A stretch of 37,525 nucleotides of DNA, from assembly GCA_964505725.1 (NCBI GenBank), contig CAZDJK010000060.1, forward strand, positions 1 through 37,525, given 5' to 3'. This DNA is from CAVRJC01 sp964505725. GTDB taxonomy: Bacteria > Actinomycetota > Acidimicrobiia > IMCC26256 > DASPTH01. A model generated the notes under the pieces. The model made no database searches and was not told the DNA's origin. It worked only from the letters and a program-made list of their open reading frames with translations. Made by a program: the position numbers and the translations under genes. Of this stretch, positions 1-7,491 are shown in pieces (positions within the stretch are counted from its first letter, which is position 1; every line of letters begins with the position of its first letter).

Positions 1-38
1 GGGATGCGCGCCAGCGCGCGCTCGAAGAGGTCGCTCAC
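1..38 (-). CDS. hemL: glutamate-1-semialdehyde 2,1-aminomutase, N-terminal fragment
   Basis: Reading leftwards, a GTG at 36-38 overlaps the hemB stop (TGA at 35-37) and opens a frame encoding about 12 residues, M-S-D-L-F-E-R-A-L-A-R-I, before the window edge. HemL proteins typically begin with an LFERA...IPGGVNSPVRA segment, so this fits the family start. HemL makes 5-aminolevulinate from glutamate-1-semialdehyde, the step after HemA and before HemB, so its place at the end of the hem operon makes sense. Only a dozen codons are visible; the identity rests on the short match plus operon context. Confidence 0.6.
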   Translation of the reverse strand, partial: MSDLFERALARI

Positions 39-1012
39 GCGAGGCGTTCGGCGAGGTGGCGCGCGAAGTACGTGAGCACGAAGTCGGCGCCGGCCCGCTT
101 GATCGCGGTGACCGCCTCCCAGGCGGCCGCGTCGCCGTCCAGCCAGCCGAGCTGCGCCGCCGCCTTCAACATCGCGTACTCGCCGCTCACGTGGTACGCC
201 GCCAGCGGGAGGTCGAACGTCGCGCGCATCGCGCTCAGCACGTCGAGGTAGGGGAGCGCGGGCTTCACCATCACCATGTCGGCGCCCTCGGCGATGTCGA
301 GCGCGGTCTCGTCGAGTGCCTCGCGGGCGTTGGCCGGGTCCATCTGGTAGCCGCGCCGGTCGCCGAACTGCGGTGCGCACTCGGCGGCGTCGCGGAACGG
401 CCCGTAGAACACCGAGGCGTACTTGGCGGCGTACGCGAGGATGGCGGCGTCGGCATGCCCGCTCGCGTCGAGCGCGGCGCGGATGGCGCCGACCTGCCCG
501 TCCATCATCCCCGACGGCGCGATCACATCGGCGCCCGCGTCGGCCTGCGCCACTGAGATCGCGGCGTAACGCTCGAGCGTGGCGTCGTTGTCGACCCGCC
601 CGTCGTCGAGCAGCAACCCGCAGTGGCCGTGGTCGGTGTACTCGTCGAGACAGTTGTCGGCCATGAGGACCAGCTCGTCGCCGACCTCGTCGCGCAGGCT
701 GCGCAACGCGACCTGCACCACGCCGTCGGGCGCGTCGGCCCCCGACCCGCGGGCGTCCTTGTGCGCGGGGACGCCGAAGAGGATCACCGCGGGGATCCCG
801 AGGTCGGCGAGCGTGCGCACCTCCTTGCGCAGGCTCTCCTGCGTGTGTTGCACCACTCCCGGCATCGACACGACCGGCTCCGGCGCGTCGATGTCCTCCT
901 TCACGAAGAGCGGGGCGACGAGGTCGTCGACGGACAACCGGGCCTCGGCGACCAGGCGCCGGAGGGCCGGAGAGCGACGGAGCCTGCGCATCCGCCGTTC
1001 CGGGAAGCTCAT
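35..1012 (-). CDS. hemB: delta-aminolevulinic acid dehydratase (porphobilinogen synthase)
   Basis: A 325-residue protein of normal HemB length that condenses two 5-aminolevulinate molecules to porphobilinogen. The two active-site lysines are seen as K197 (AYAAKYASVFYGPFR) and the Schiff-base K250 (MVKPALPYLD). The metal loop reads DNCLDEYTDHGHCG (119-132): the C-x-C pair of zinc-type enzymes is C-x-D here (C121, D123), while C131 is kept, a hybrid between zinc and magnesium types. The ATG at 1012 is chosen because homology starts at MSFPERRMRRLR; the frame stays open upstream but without HemB-like sequence. It lies downstream of cobA/hemD with a 166-bp gap and overlaps hemL. Confidence 0.95.
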   Translation of the reverse strand: MSFPERRMRRLRRSPALRRLVAEARLSVDDLVAPLFVKEDIDAPEPVVSMPGVVQHTQESLRKEVRTLADLGIPAVILFGVPAHKDARGSGADAPDGVVQVALRSLRDEVGDELVLMADNCLDEYTDHGHCGLLLDDGRVDNDATLERYAAISVAQADAGADVIAPSGMMDGQVGAIRAALDASGHADAAILAYAAKYASVFYGPFRDAAECAPQFGDRRGYQMDPANAREALDETALDIAEGADMVMVKPALPYLDVLSAMRATFDLPLAAYHVSGEYAMLKAAAQLGWLDGDAAAWEAVTAIKRAGADFVLTYFARHLAERLA

Positions 1013-1077
1013 ACCTGCGAATCTTACGACCGTGGATGTGCTCGCCCGGTCGGTGTTCGCCCGGTCGACGCCACGCC

Positions 1078-1171
1078 GCCGAAACGCTCCCGGCACGTCG
1101 CCGACGAGGTGATCCACCACGGGGCGCAGCTCGCGCAGCTGCGCGACCTCTACCGGCTGCGGGGCACCTGA
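1078..1171 (+). pseudogene. remnant of a DinB-like protein, C-terminal end only
   Basis: On the plus strand, opposite to the hem operon and filling the gap between hemB and cobA/hemD, a frame ending at TGA 1169-1171 encodes HVADEVIHHGAQLAQLRDLY followed by five residues. This resembles the conserved C-terminal helix of actinobacterial DinB/DUF664-type proteins (xxEVIHHGAEIALLRDLY). No upstream portion of a DinB fold is visible; further left the same frame is merely the antisense of hemB. It is read as a decayed gene fragment. The match is a single short motif, so coincidence is possible. Confidence 0.4.
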
Positions 1172-1178
1172 CCGCCCG

Positions 1179-2651
1179 TCACCCGCGCGCGACCGGGAGG
1201 GTCGCGAGCAGGGTCGCGACCAGGCCTTCGATGGTGTGGTCGGTGGCCTCGGCGTCGACGCGCAACCCCCGGGCGCGCGCGGACTCGGACGTGACCGGCC
1301 CGATCGACACCACCGGCGGCTGGGGAGACGGCAGCCCGCCGAGCAGGTCGCAGAAGTTGTCGACGGTCGAGGACGACGTGAACGTGATCGCGTCGACGCG
1401 GCCGGCGAGCACCCGGTCGCGCGCCGCGGGCTCGACCGCGGCGGGAACCGTCCGGTACACGGGGAGGACGTCGACCTCGTGGCCCCGCTCACCGAGGCCG
1501 ACCGGCAACACGTCGCGCGCCCGTTCGGCGCGCACGATCAGCACCCGTTCGCCCGGCGCGCCCGGGGCGGGGAACGCGGCGAGCAGCGACTCGGCCACGA
1601 ACCGCTCGGGCACAATGTCGGGGCGGACACCGTGCGCGGCGAGGCGCCGTGCGGTCCCGGGCCCGATCGCGGCCACTTGCAGGGTGCCGAGCGCGCGGGT
1701 GTCGAGACCGGCGAGCGCGAGCCCGCGCTCGAAGAACGCGTCGACACCGTTGACCGACGTGAACACCAACCACGCGTACCGGTGCAGTGGCGGCAACGCG
1801 AAGTCGATCGGCTCGACCCGGATCGTCGGGAGCTCGATCACCTCGGCGCCGAGCTGCTCGAGCCGGGCCCGCAGCTCGCTCGCCTGCTCGCGGGCACGGG
1901 TGATCACGACCGCGCGCCCGAACAGCGGGCGCGCCTCGAACCACGTGAGGTCGAGCGCAGCGACGTCGCCGACGACGATCGCGCTCGGAGCCCGCACCCC
2001 GGCGGTCGCGATCGAGGCGAGCGTCGCGCGCACCGTGACCTGGTCGGGGCGGGTCCCGTTGCGGACGGCCGCCACCGGCGTCGAGGGCGCGCGGCCTCCC
2101 GCGATCAGGCGGCGGGCGATCTCATCGAGGTGGCCGGCGCCCATCAGGATCACGAGGGTTCCCCCGGCGCGCGCGAGGGCCTCCCAGTCGACGTCGCTGT
2201 GTCCCTTGGTCGGGTCCTCGTGCCCGGTGACCACGGTGAAGTGGGTCGACGCCCCGCGGTGCGTCACGGGGATGCCGGCGTAGGCGGGAACGCCGATCGC
2301 GCTGGTGATGCCCGGCACGACCTCGAACCGGACCCCGGCTCCGGCGAGCGCCTCGGCCTCCTCGCCGCCCCGCCCGAACACGAACGGATCGCCGCCCTTC
2401 AGGCGCACCACACGGGCTTCGCCGCGCCCGCGCTCCACGAGCAGCGCATTGATCTCGTCCTGGGTCATCTCGGCCCGGCCGGGCTGCTTCCCCGCCGACA
2501 CCAGCTCGGCACCCGCGGGAGCGAGCTCGAGGAGGCCGGGCGCGACGAGGCGGTCGTACACCACCACATCGGCCCGCGACAGCAGCTCGTGGCCCCGGAC
2601 GGTCAGGAGACCGGGGTCACCCGGGCCCGCACCCACGAGGTACACCGTCAC
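1179..2651 (-). CDS. cobA-hemD: bifunctional uroporphyrinogen-III C-methyltransferase / uroporphyrinogen-III synthase
   Basis: A 490-residue fusion. Residues 1 to ~240 are an S-adenosylmethionine-dependent uroporphyrinogen-III methyltransferase: YLVGAGPGDPGLLT at the N-terminus, VVYDRLV, the KGGDPFVFGRGGEE loop and VPGITSAIGVPAYAGIPVTHR. The remainder, from about FGRAVVITRAREQASEL, is the HemD uroporphyrinogen-III synthase domain, which closes and inverts the ring. The protein therefore sits at the branch between heme (HemD) and siroheme/cobalamin (CobA). The start is a GTG at 2651 overlapping the hemC stop as GTGA, which indicates translational coupling. This fusion is common in Actinobacteria. 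Confidence 0.93.
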   Translation of the reverse strand: MTVYLVGAGPGDPGLLTVRGHELLSRADVVVYDRLVAPGLLELAPAGAELVSAGKQPGRAEMTQDEINALLVERGRGEARVVRLKGGDPFVFGRGGEEAEALAGAGVRFEVVPGITSAIGVPAYAGIPVTHRGASTHFTVVTGHEDPTKGHSDVDWEALARAGGTLVILMGAGHLDEIARRLIAGGRAPSTPVAAVRNGTRPDQVTVRATLASIATAGVRAPSAIVVGDVAALDLTWFEARPLFGRAVVITRAREQASELRARLEQLGAEVIELPTIRVEPIDFALPPLHRYAWLVFTSVNGVDAFFERGLALAGLDTRALGTLQVAAIGPGTARRLAAHGVRPDIVPERFVAESLLAAFPAPGAPGERVLIVRAERARDVLPVGLGERGHEVDVLPVYRTVPAAVEPAARDRVLAGRVDAITFTSSSTVDNFCDLLGGLPSPQPPVVSIGPVTSESARARGLRVDAEATDHTIEGLVATLLATLPVARG

Positions 2652-3541
2652 CGGACATCGGTCTCCGCGCCGAGGAGATCACTCCCGCCCGCGTCGAGGA
2701 TCGCGTCCGCGACGTCGCGCGCGACGGTCTCGGGAACGCTTCCCTGGCGGCGGGCCCGCAGCACGATCCGACCGTCGGCCGACGCCAGCAATCCCTCCAT
2801 GGAGATGCCGTCGACGCCCGCGCTCGCGAGCGCACCGCACGGGAGGTTGCAGCCGCCGCCGAGCAGCGCCAGAAAGGCGCGCTCGGTGTCGAGCTCACGG
2901 TGGCGGTCGGCGTGATCGATGCCCTCGAGCCGCGCGCGCGTGCTCTCGTCGTCGACGCGGCACTCGACTGCGAGGGCTCCCTGACCGACCTGGGGCAGCA
3001 TCGTCGCCGGCTCGAGGATCTCGGCGGCGCGATCGAGCAGATCGAGCCGCGCCAACGCGGCGGCCGCGACCACGAGGGCATCGAAGTCGCGCGCCTTCTC
3101 GAGCCGGGTCGGGATGTTGCCACGCACGTCGCCGTAGACGAGATCGGGGCGCAACGCTGCGAGCTGTGCCCGCCTGCGTACCGAGCCGGTGCCGACCAGC
3201 CCGCCGGCCGGGAGCGCGTCGAGCGTCGACCCGACCAACGCGTCGCGCGGATCGGCCCGTTCGGGCACCGCCGCCAGGACGAGGCCGTCGACGGTGCCGG
3301 ACGGCAGGTCCTTCGCCGAGTGGACCGCGATGTCGGCGTGACCTCCGAGCACTGCTTCCTGCACCTCCTTGACGAACACGCCGGTCCCGCCCATCTCGTG
3401 AATGGGAACGGACGCGCGGCGGTCCCCCGCCGTGCTCACGATCACCGGCGTGGCGTCGTCCCCGAGCAGCGCGGCAACGCGTTCGGCCTGCCACCGGGCG
3501 AGCGCGCTGCCGCGCGTGGCGACGCGCAGCGGGCCCGGCAT
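2648..3541 (-). CDS. hemC: hydroxymethylbilane synthase (porphobilinogen deaminase)
   Basis: A 297-residue protein that polymerises four porphobilinogens into hydroxymethylbilane. Diagnostic features are the N-terminal RVATRGSALARWQAE, the VHSAKDLP catalytic-aspartate segment (about 74-80), the arginine-rich GTGSVRRRAQL, GNIPTRLEK, LPQVGQGALAVE, and C231 in LLGGGCNLPCGA, the attachment site of the dipyrromethane cofactor. The ATG at 3541 overlaps the hemA stop as TGATG, and the stop overlaps the next GTG start. It is a member of the rex-hem operon. Confidence 0.96.
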   Translation of the reverse strand: MPGPLRVATRGSALARWQAERVAALLGDDATPVIVSTAGDRRASVPIHEMGGTGVFVKEVQEAVLGGHADIAVHSAKDLPSGTVDGLVLAAVPERADPRDALVGSTLDALPAGGLVGTGSVRRRAQLAALRPDLVYGDVRGNIPTRLEKARDFDALVVAAAALARLDLLDRAAEILEPATMLPQVGQGALAVECRVDDESTRARLEGIDHADRHRELDTERAFLALLGGGCNLPCGALASAGVDGISMEGLLASADGRIVLRARRQGSVPETVARDVADAILDAGGSDLLGAETDVR

Positions 3542-4827
3542 CAGTCTGCGGTGCCGGTCGCCTCGGTCGGGAGGTCGAACAGCTCGGTGAGCGCGTCCGC
3601 GTAGAGGTCGCCGCGCGGCGTGCCCGCGGTGTCCTTCACGCGCACGGTGGGCTCGTGCAGCAGCTTGTTCACCACTCCCTGTGTGATCGCGTCGATCACG
3701 CTGCGGGTGGCCTCGTCGAGGGGATCGACCCGGCCCCGGAACCGGTCGAGCTCGCCGAGGCGGATGCTCTCGGCGCGGTCACGAAGCGCGGCGATGAGCG
3801 GGGCGACCTCGCGTGCCGACCGTTCCAGGCGGTGCCGTTCGAGCTCCTGGCCGATGAGGTCGCGTACCTTCGCGATCTCCTTGCGGCGCTGCTCCATCGA
3901 CTGCTCGCCCACCGCGCGCAGGTCGTCGATGTCGAGCAGCGTGACCCCGAAGACCTCGCCGGAGCCCGGGTCGACGTTGCGCGGCATGCCGATGTCCACG
4001 ATGAGCAGCGCGCGCCCGTCGCGTCGCCGCATGACCGACTCGACCGCGCTCCGCTCCACGAGGAGCTCGGCCGAGCTGGCGGACACGAGGAGCACGTCGC
4101 ACTCCTCGAGCGCGCGCTCGACGTCCGAGAACGCGACCGCCCGTCCGCCCACGCGCGCCGCGAGGGCGTGCGCGCGCTCGGCAGTGCGGTTCGCCACCAC
4201 GACCTCCTGCACGCCGGCTCCCGCGAGCGCGAGCGCAGCGCCCTGGCCCATCTCTCCGGCGCCGAGAACCAGGACCCGGCGGTCGTCGAGCGTGCCGAGG
4301 GTGGCGACCGCGAGGGACACCGCGGCCGACGAGACCGAGACCGCATGGCGCCCGATGCCGGTCTCGGTGCGCGCCCGCTTGCCCACCTCGATGGCATGCC
4401 GGAAGGTGCGCGACAGCAGTGGCCCGCTCGCGCCCTCACGTTCGGCGACGTCCCATGCCTCCCGCACCTGGCCGAGGATCTCGCCCTCTCCGATGATCAT
4501 CGAGTCGAGACCCGCCGCCACCCCGAACAGGTGCGCCACGGCCGCGTCGTCGTAGTAGGCGTAGACGAGGTCGGAGAACTCGTCGGGATCGACCCCCGAG
4601 GTGTCGGCGAGGAAGTCGCGTACGTCCTGCATCGCCGGGTGGAACAGGGTGGCGTGCGCGTACACCTCGGTGCGGTTGCAGGTCGACAGGAGGACGACCT
4701 CGGCGAGGTGCTCACGGCGCTCGAGCGCGTGGAGCGCCTTGGGGAGGGCGTCGGGCGACACCGCCATCCGCTCGAGCAGCTCCACCGGCACCGTGCGGTG
4801 GTTGAGGCCGACTACGACGAGAGACAT
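3541..4827 (-). CDS. hemA: glutamyl-tRNA reductase
   Basis: A 428-residue protein catalysing the NADPH-dependent reduction of glutamyl-tRNA to glutamate-1-semialdehyde, the committed step of C5-pathway tetrapyrrole synthesis. Visible are GLNHRTVPVELLE near the N-terminus, the nucleophile C50 in LSTCNRTEVYA, the GEGEILGQVREA segment, a Rossmann motif VLGAGEMGQGAA, and the dimerisation helices at the C-terminus. The ATG at 4827 has AAGGAG nine bases upstream and lies inside the end of the preceding precorrin-2 dehydrogenase gene (16-bp overlap). As in Streptomyces, it follows rex, so its expression probably responds to NADH/NAD+. Confidence 0.96.
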   Translation of the reverse strand: MSLVVVGLNHRTVPVELLERMAVSPDALPKALHALERREHLAEVVLLSTCNRTEVYAHATLFHPAMQDVRDFLADTSGVDPDEFSDLVYAYYDDAAVAHLFGVAAGLDSMIIGEGEILGQVREAWDVAEREGASGPLLSRTFRHAIEVGKRARTETGIGRHAVSVSSAAVSLAVATLGTLDDRRVLVLGAGEMGQGAALALAGAGVQEVVVANRTAERAHALAARVGGRAVAFSDVERALEECDVLLVSASSAELLVERSAVESVMRRRDGRALLIVDIGMPRNVDPGSGEVFGVTLLDIDDLRAVGEQSMEQRRKEIAKVRDLIGQELERHRLERSAREVAPLIAALRDRAESIRLGELDRFRGRVDPLDEATRSVIDAITQGVVNKLLHEPTVRVKDTAGTPRGDLYADALTELFDLPTEATGTAD

Positions 4828-5453
4828 GTCCGGAGCAGCTCCTTGGCTTCCTCGACACGGCCGGCCCGGATCAGGTCGAGCATGCCGGAATCGAGCGCCC
4901 GTTGCCAATCAGGCTCCTCGGTGGAACGCCCGCCCGCCCGTACTGCTTCCCGGGCCTCCGCGAGCACGTCGAGGAGCGTCTCGTACTCCGGGCCCAGCTC
5001 GGTCTCCAGCTGGCGGCGCAGGTACGCGGCCAGCGCCGGGCTGCGTCCGCCGGTGCCGATGGTCACGACGAGATCCCCTCGCCGCACGACCGACATCAGG
5101 GTGAACGAACAGTGCTCGGGGTCGTCGGCCGAGTTCACCCACACCCCGCGCGTCTCGCCGGCTTCGTACACCGCGCCGTCGACGGCGGGATCGCCGGTCG
5201 CCGTGGTGGCGAGCCACGCGCCGTCGAGGTCCGCCGGGGCGAACCGACGCTCGAACAGGCGGACGGTCCCGGCATCGGCCCACGCCCGTACCTCGGGGCC
5301 CACGACGGGCGCGATCACCTCGACCGCAGCCCCCGCGGCGACCAGGGCTTCGATCTTGCGTGCGGCGATCCGTCCCGCGCCCACCACCACGCAGCGGCGT
5401 CCCGCGACGAGGAGGTTCGCGGGATAGCCCTCGACGGGTCGGCGCCCGGTCAT
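4812..5453 (-). CDS. precorrin-2 dehydrogenase, Met8p/CysG N-terminal-like
   Basis: A 213-residue single-domain protein that probably oxidises precorrin-2 to sirohydrochlorin on the siroheme/cobalamin branch. It has the NAD-binding VVVGAGRIAARKIEAL motif (about 17-32), the VNSADDPEHCSFTLMSVVRRGDLVV segment and GTGGRSPALAAYLRRQLE, all typical of the CysG N-terminal/Met8p family. No separate chelatase domain is evident, so iron insertion may be done elsewhere. It pairs functionally with the CobA half of the downstream fusion. The ATG at 5453 overlaps the rex stop as ATGA. Confidence 0.88.
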   Translation of the reverse strand: MTGRRPVEGYPANLLVAGRRCVVVGAGRIAARKIEALVAAGAAVEVIAPVVGPEVRAWADAGTVRLFERRFAPADLDGAWLATTATGDPAVDGAVYEAGETRGVWVNSADDPEHCSFTLMSVVRRGDLVVTIGTGGRSPALAAYLRRQLETELGPEYETLLDVLAEAREAVRAGGRSTEEPDWQRALDSGMLDLIRAGRVEEAKELLRTCLSS

Positions 5454-6169
5454 CGGTTCCGCGCCCCCCCGGCCACCGGCGCGTCCCCGCGGCCGTCGAG
5501 CGTGCCGTCGGCGTGCGCCGCGCTGCGCTTCGGCGCGGCGGCGCGCCGCTGCTGGTAGAAGGACAGGATCTGCAGCTCGATCGCGAGGTCGACCTTGCGC
5601 ATGGAGACGTCCTCGGGCGCGACGACGACGGTGGGCGCGAAGTTCAGGATCGAGCGCACCCCGGCTTCCACGAGGCGGTCGGCGACCTCCTGCGCGGCGG
5701 TCGCCGGCACCGCGATCATGCCGATCGCGATCTCGCGCTCGCGTGTGATGTCGGGCAGGTCCTCGAGCGACTCGACCACCAGGTCGCCCACGCGTCGGCC
5801 GATCTTGGCCGGGTCGTTGTCGACGAGGGCGACGATGCGAAAGCCGCGGGCGCCGAAGCCCCGGTAGTTCGCGAGCGCCTGCCCGAGGTTCCCCATCCCG
5901 ACGATCGCCACCGGCCAGTCGTGGGTGAGGCCGAGCTCCCTCGAGATCTCGTGCAGCAGGAAGTCGACGTCGTAGCCCACGCCGCGCGTGCCGTAGGAGC
6001 CGAGGTACGAGAGGTCCTTGCGGACCTTCGCCGCGTTGACGCCCGCCAGCTCGGCGAGGCGCTCCGACGAGACGGTGGCGACATCCTGGTCCGCGATCTC
6101 GAACAGAGCGCGGTAGTAGAGCGGGAGCCGGGCGACGGTCGCCTCCGGGATGCGGCGGGTCTCGGGAAT
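5450..6169 (-). CDS. rex: redox-sensing transcriptional repressor Rex
   Basis: About 239 residues. The N-terminal winged helix contains RIPEATVARLPLYYRAL, SSERLAELAGVNAAKVRKDL and SYLGSYGTRGVGYDV. The C-terminal Rossmann domain has VAIVGMGNLGQALANY and LVDNDPAKIGRRV. Rex binds DNA when NADH/NAD+ is low and is released by NADH. No ATG, GTG or TTG occurs in frame between the promoter and the HTH; the only start with a ribosome site is ATT at 6167-6169, preceded by AGGAG with six-base spacing. The neighbours downstream (hemA, hemC, hemD) repeat the Streptomyces rex-hem order. Identity is firm; the exact start is less so. Confidence 0.93.
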   Translation of the reverse strand: MPETRRIPEATVARLPLYYRALFEIADQDVATVSSERLAELAGVNAAKVRKDLSYLGSYGTRGVGYDVDFLLHEISRELGLTHDWPVAIVGMGNLGQALANYRGFGARGFRIVALVDNDPAKIGRRVGDLVVESLEDLPDITREREIAIGMIAVPATAAQEVADRLVEAGVRSILNFAPTVVVAPEDVSMRKVDLAIELQILSFYQQRRAAAPKRSAAHADGTLDGRGDAPVAGGARNR

Positions 6170-6232
6170 GGGAGTCTCCTCGCCTCGCTCGGCTCGGTCG
6201 GCGCCGGGGCGCCTCCCGCCCCCCTCGGGCCC

Positions 6233-6262
6233 AGGGTACCGACCTTGTGCACGTTTTCTCAA
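6233..6262 (-). promoter_or_regulatory. rex-hem promoter with overlapping Rex operator
   Basis: On the minus strand TTGAGA (6257-6262) and TACCCT (6233-6238) are separated by 18 bp, a good vegetative -35/-10 pair. The 18-mer TTGAGAAAACGTGCACAA (6245-6262) matches the known Streptomyces Rex operator TTGTGAACGCGTTCACAA at 14 of 18 positions and keeps both outer half-sites almost intact. It covers the -35 and most of the spacer, where a bound repressor would block RNA polymerase. Autoregulation of rex-hem by Rex is known in Streptomyces; here it is inferred from the site. Confidence 0.72.
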
Positions 6263-6335
6263 AGTCCGGGGGCGGTGGCGGGCGAGCGGAGAACGACCGG
6301 TACCCTCCGGACGGAGAGAAGGGAGTCTGCGTCCG

Positions 6336-7028
6336 ATGGTCGTCGCGCTGGCGTTCGTGGCCACGGCGGTGTCGTCGCTGTTCGCCCAGTCGATGCTCGT
6401 GAGGTTCACGCGCACACGCCGTCCCCAGTACCGCGCCTGGGCGGTCGCCCTGGCCATGTTCGCGCTCGCGTCCGCGGTGCTGGCGACGAGCGCATCGAGC
6501 GGCTGGGACGAGGGCTCGTTCCGGGTCTTCTACCTGCTCGGGGCGGTCGTGAACGTGCCCTGGCTCGCGCTCGGGACCGTGTTCCTCCTCGCCTCGCCCC
6601 GCCGTGCCCGGGCCACGCAGTGGGTCGTGGCCCTGTTCACCGCGTTCGCCGCGGGCGTGGTGCTCACGGCCCCACTCCAGCCGATCCAGGGCACCGCGAT
6701 CCCGGTGGGAAAGGACGTGTTCGGCGCGCTCCCGAGGGTGCTGGCGGCGGTCGGGAGCGGTGTGGCGGCGACGGTGATCTTCGTCGGCGCCGCGGTCTCG
6801 GCGCTGCGCTTCGCCCGCAACCGCGGTGACGCGCCGCAGCGCCGGCTCGCGCTGGCGAACGGTCTCATCGCGCTCGGCACCCTCATCCTCGCGAGCGGCG
6901 GCCTGCTCGAGGGCCTGGTCGGGCACGACGCCGCCTTCGCGTGGAGCCTCGCGGTGGGCGTCTCCGTCATCTACTGCGGCTTCACCCTCGCCAGCGGTCG
7001 GCGCCGCACCGAGGTGCAGCCGGCCTGA
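6336..7028 (+). CDS. conserved multi-pass membrane protein of unknown function
   Basis: A 230-residue protein, divergent from rex. It is rich in hydrophobic stretches: roughly seven candidate transmembrane helices, starting with MVVALAFVATAVSSLF and including YLLGAVVNVPWLALGTVFLL, WVVALFTAFAAGVVL, VAATVIFVGAAVSAL and AFAWSLAVGVSVIY. Short basic loops (RFTRTRRPQYR, SPRRARATQ, RFARNRGDAPQRRL) would face the cytoplasm. The ATG at 6336 is chosen because it begins the first helix and follows a GGAGAGAAGGGAG purine tract; upstream codons in frame overlap the rex leader. No catalytic motif was recognised. Because its upstream region is shared with rex, the Rex operator could affect it too. Confidence 0.72.
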   Translation: MVVALAFVATAVSSLFAQSMLVRFTRTRRPQYRAWAVALAMFALASAVLATSASSGWDEGSFRVFYLLGAVVNVPWLALGTVFLLASPRRARATQWVVALFTAFAAGVVLTAPLQPIQGTAIPVGKDVFGALPRVLAAVGSGVAATVIFVGAAVSALRFARNRGDAPQRRLALANGLIALGTLILASGGLLEGLVGHDAAFAWSLAVGVSVIYCGFTLASGRRRTEVQPA

Positions 7029-7145
7029 CCCAAAATCTCACGGAGAGTGGTCGAATTCCTCAAGGGGCTCGGAAGGGCCGCCGATCAGGGGAGACGAGCG
7101 TCCTCCGGGGAAGCTCGCAACGGCCCGGACGTGGGTGCGGGCGGC

Positions 7146-7171
7146 GTGAGGAACGGCTTGCCGTTGCTCAC
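7146..7171. terminator. palindrome, possible bidirectional terminator
   Basis: The stretch from GTGAG (7146) to CTCAC (7171) is a near-perfect inverted repeat, GTGAGgAACGGC / GCCGTTgCTCAC, with a two-base centre and one mismatch per arm. It lies between convergent genes (the membrane protein ending at 7028 and the minus-strand genes ending at 7399). No T-run follows, so factor-independent termination is only a guess. Confidence 0.4.
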
Positions 7172-7238
7172 GAGCCTCCCAGCCCGCCCCAAGCCCGCCT
7201 TCACCCGCGGCCGGGCCATATTTCTGCGCTCGCTCGCT

Positions 7239-7379
7239 GCGGCGCAGGGTACCTGCGCCGCGGACGCTCGCTCCCGGGGCGCCTACGTTCGGGCGGCTCG
7301 CTTCGCTCGCGCCCTCACTACGGACGCCCTGGCGGCAGGGTGGTACGCGCTCTGTCGCGGGGCGGCTCGCCGCGCTCGG
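7239..7379. repeat. palindrome-rich intergenic stretch with imperfect repeats
   Basis: The 370-bp gap 7029-7398 holds no convincing gene. It contains a perfect 10-bp stem (GCGGCGCAGG at 7239-7248 with CCTGCGCCGC at 7252-7261, three-base loop). It also has two similar units each starting CGGACGC (7261 and 7321) and each ending in a copy of GGCGGCTCGCTTCGCTCGC (7292-7310), the second copy with three changes (7361-7379). The structure resembles dispersed palindromic intergenic repeats, but only one locus is visible here. Confidence 0.45.
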
Positions 7380-7398
7380 AGCTTCCGGCTCCTCCTGG

Positions 7399-7491
7399 CT
7401 AGAAGCCGAGGTGGAGGGCGAACTGGAGGAGCGAGGCGAAGAGGATGAGGAAGAGGAGCACGAGGATGGCGATGGTGGTGCCCGGTCTCAT
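7399..7491 (-). CDS. 30-residue single-pass membrane peptide
   Basis: The ATG at 7491 overlaps the stop of the upstream SAM hydrolase gene as ATGA, so it would be translated by coupling. It encodes 30 residues: a short start M-R-P-G-T-T, then one continuous hydrophobic helix (IAILVLLFLILFASLLQFAL) and H-L-G-F before a TAG stop at 7399-7401. It is a plausible small membrane protein; no family was recognised. The coupling and a hydrophobic run spanning nearly the whole peptide argue against chance, but no proof of expression exists. Confidence 0.5.
   Translation of the reverse strand: MRPGTTIAILVLLFLILFASLLQFALHLGF

Noticed and set aside
4812..6926. A single 704-codon frame covering precorrin-2 dehydrogenase and sequence beyond it
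   Set aside because: Homology begins only at 5453. Upstream the frame is the antisense or alternate frame of rex and the membrane protein; it is not a fusion.
7047..7448. Plus-strand open frames in the gap after the membrane protein gene
   Set aside because: They have Arg/Ala-rich composition, no family motif, and run through palindromes; they are treated as non-coding.
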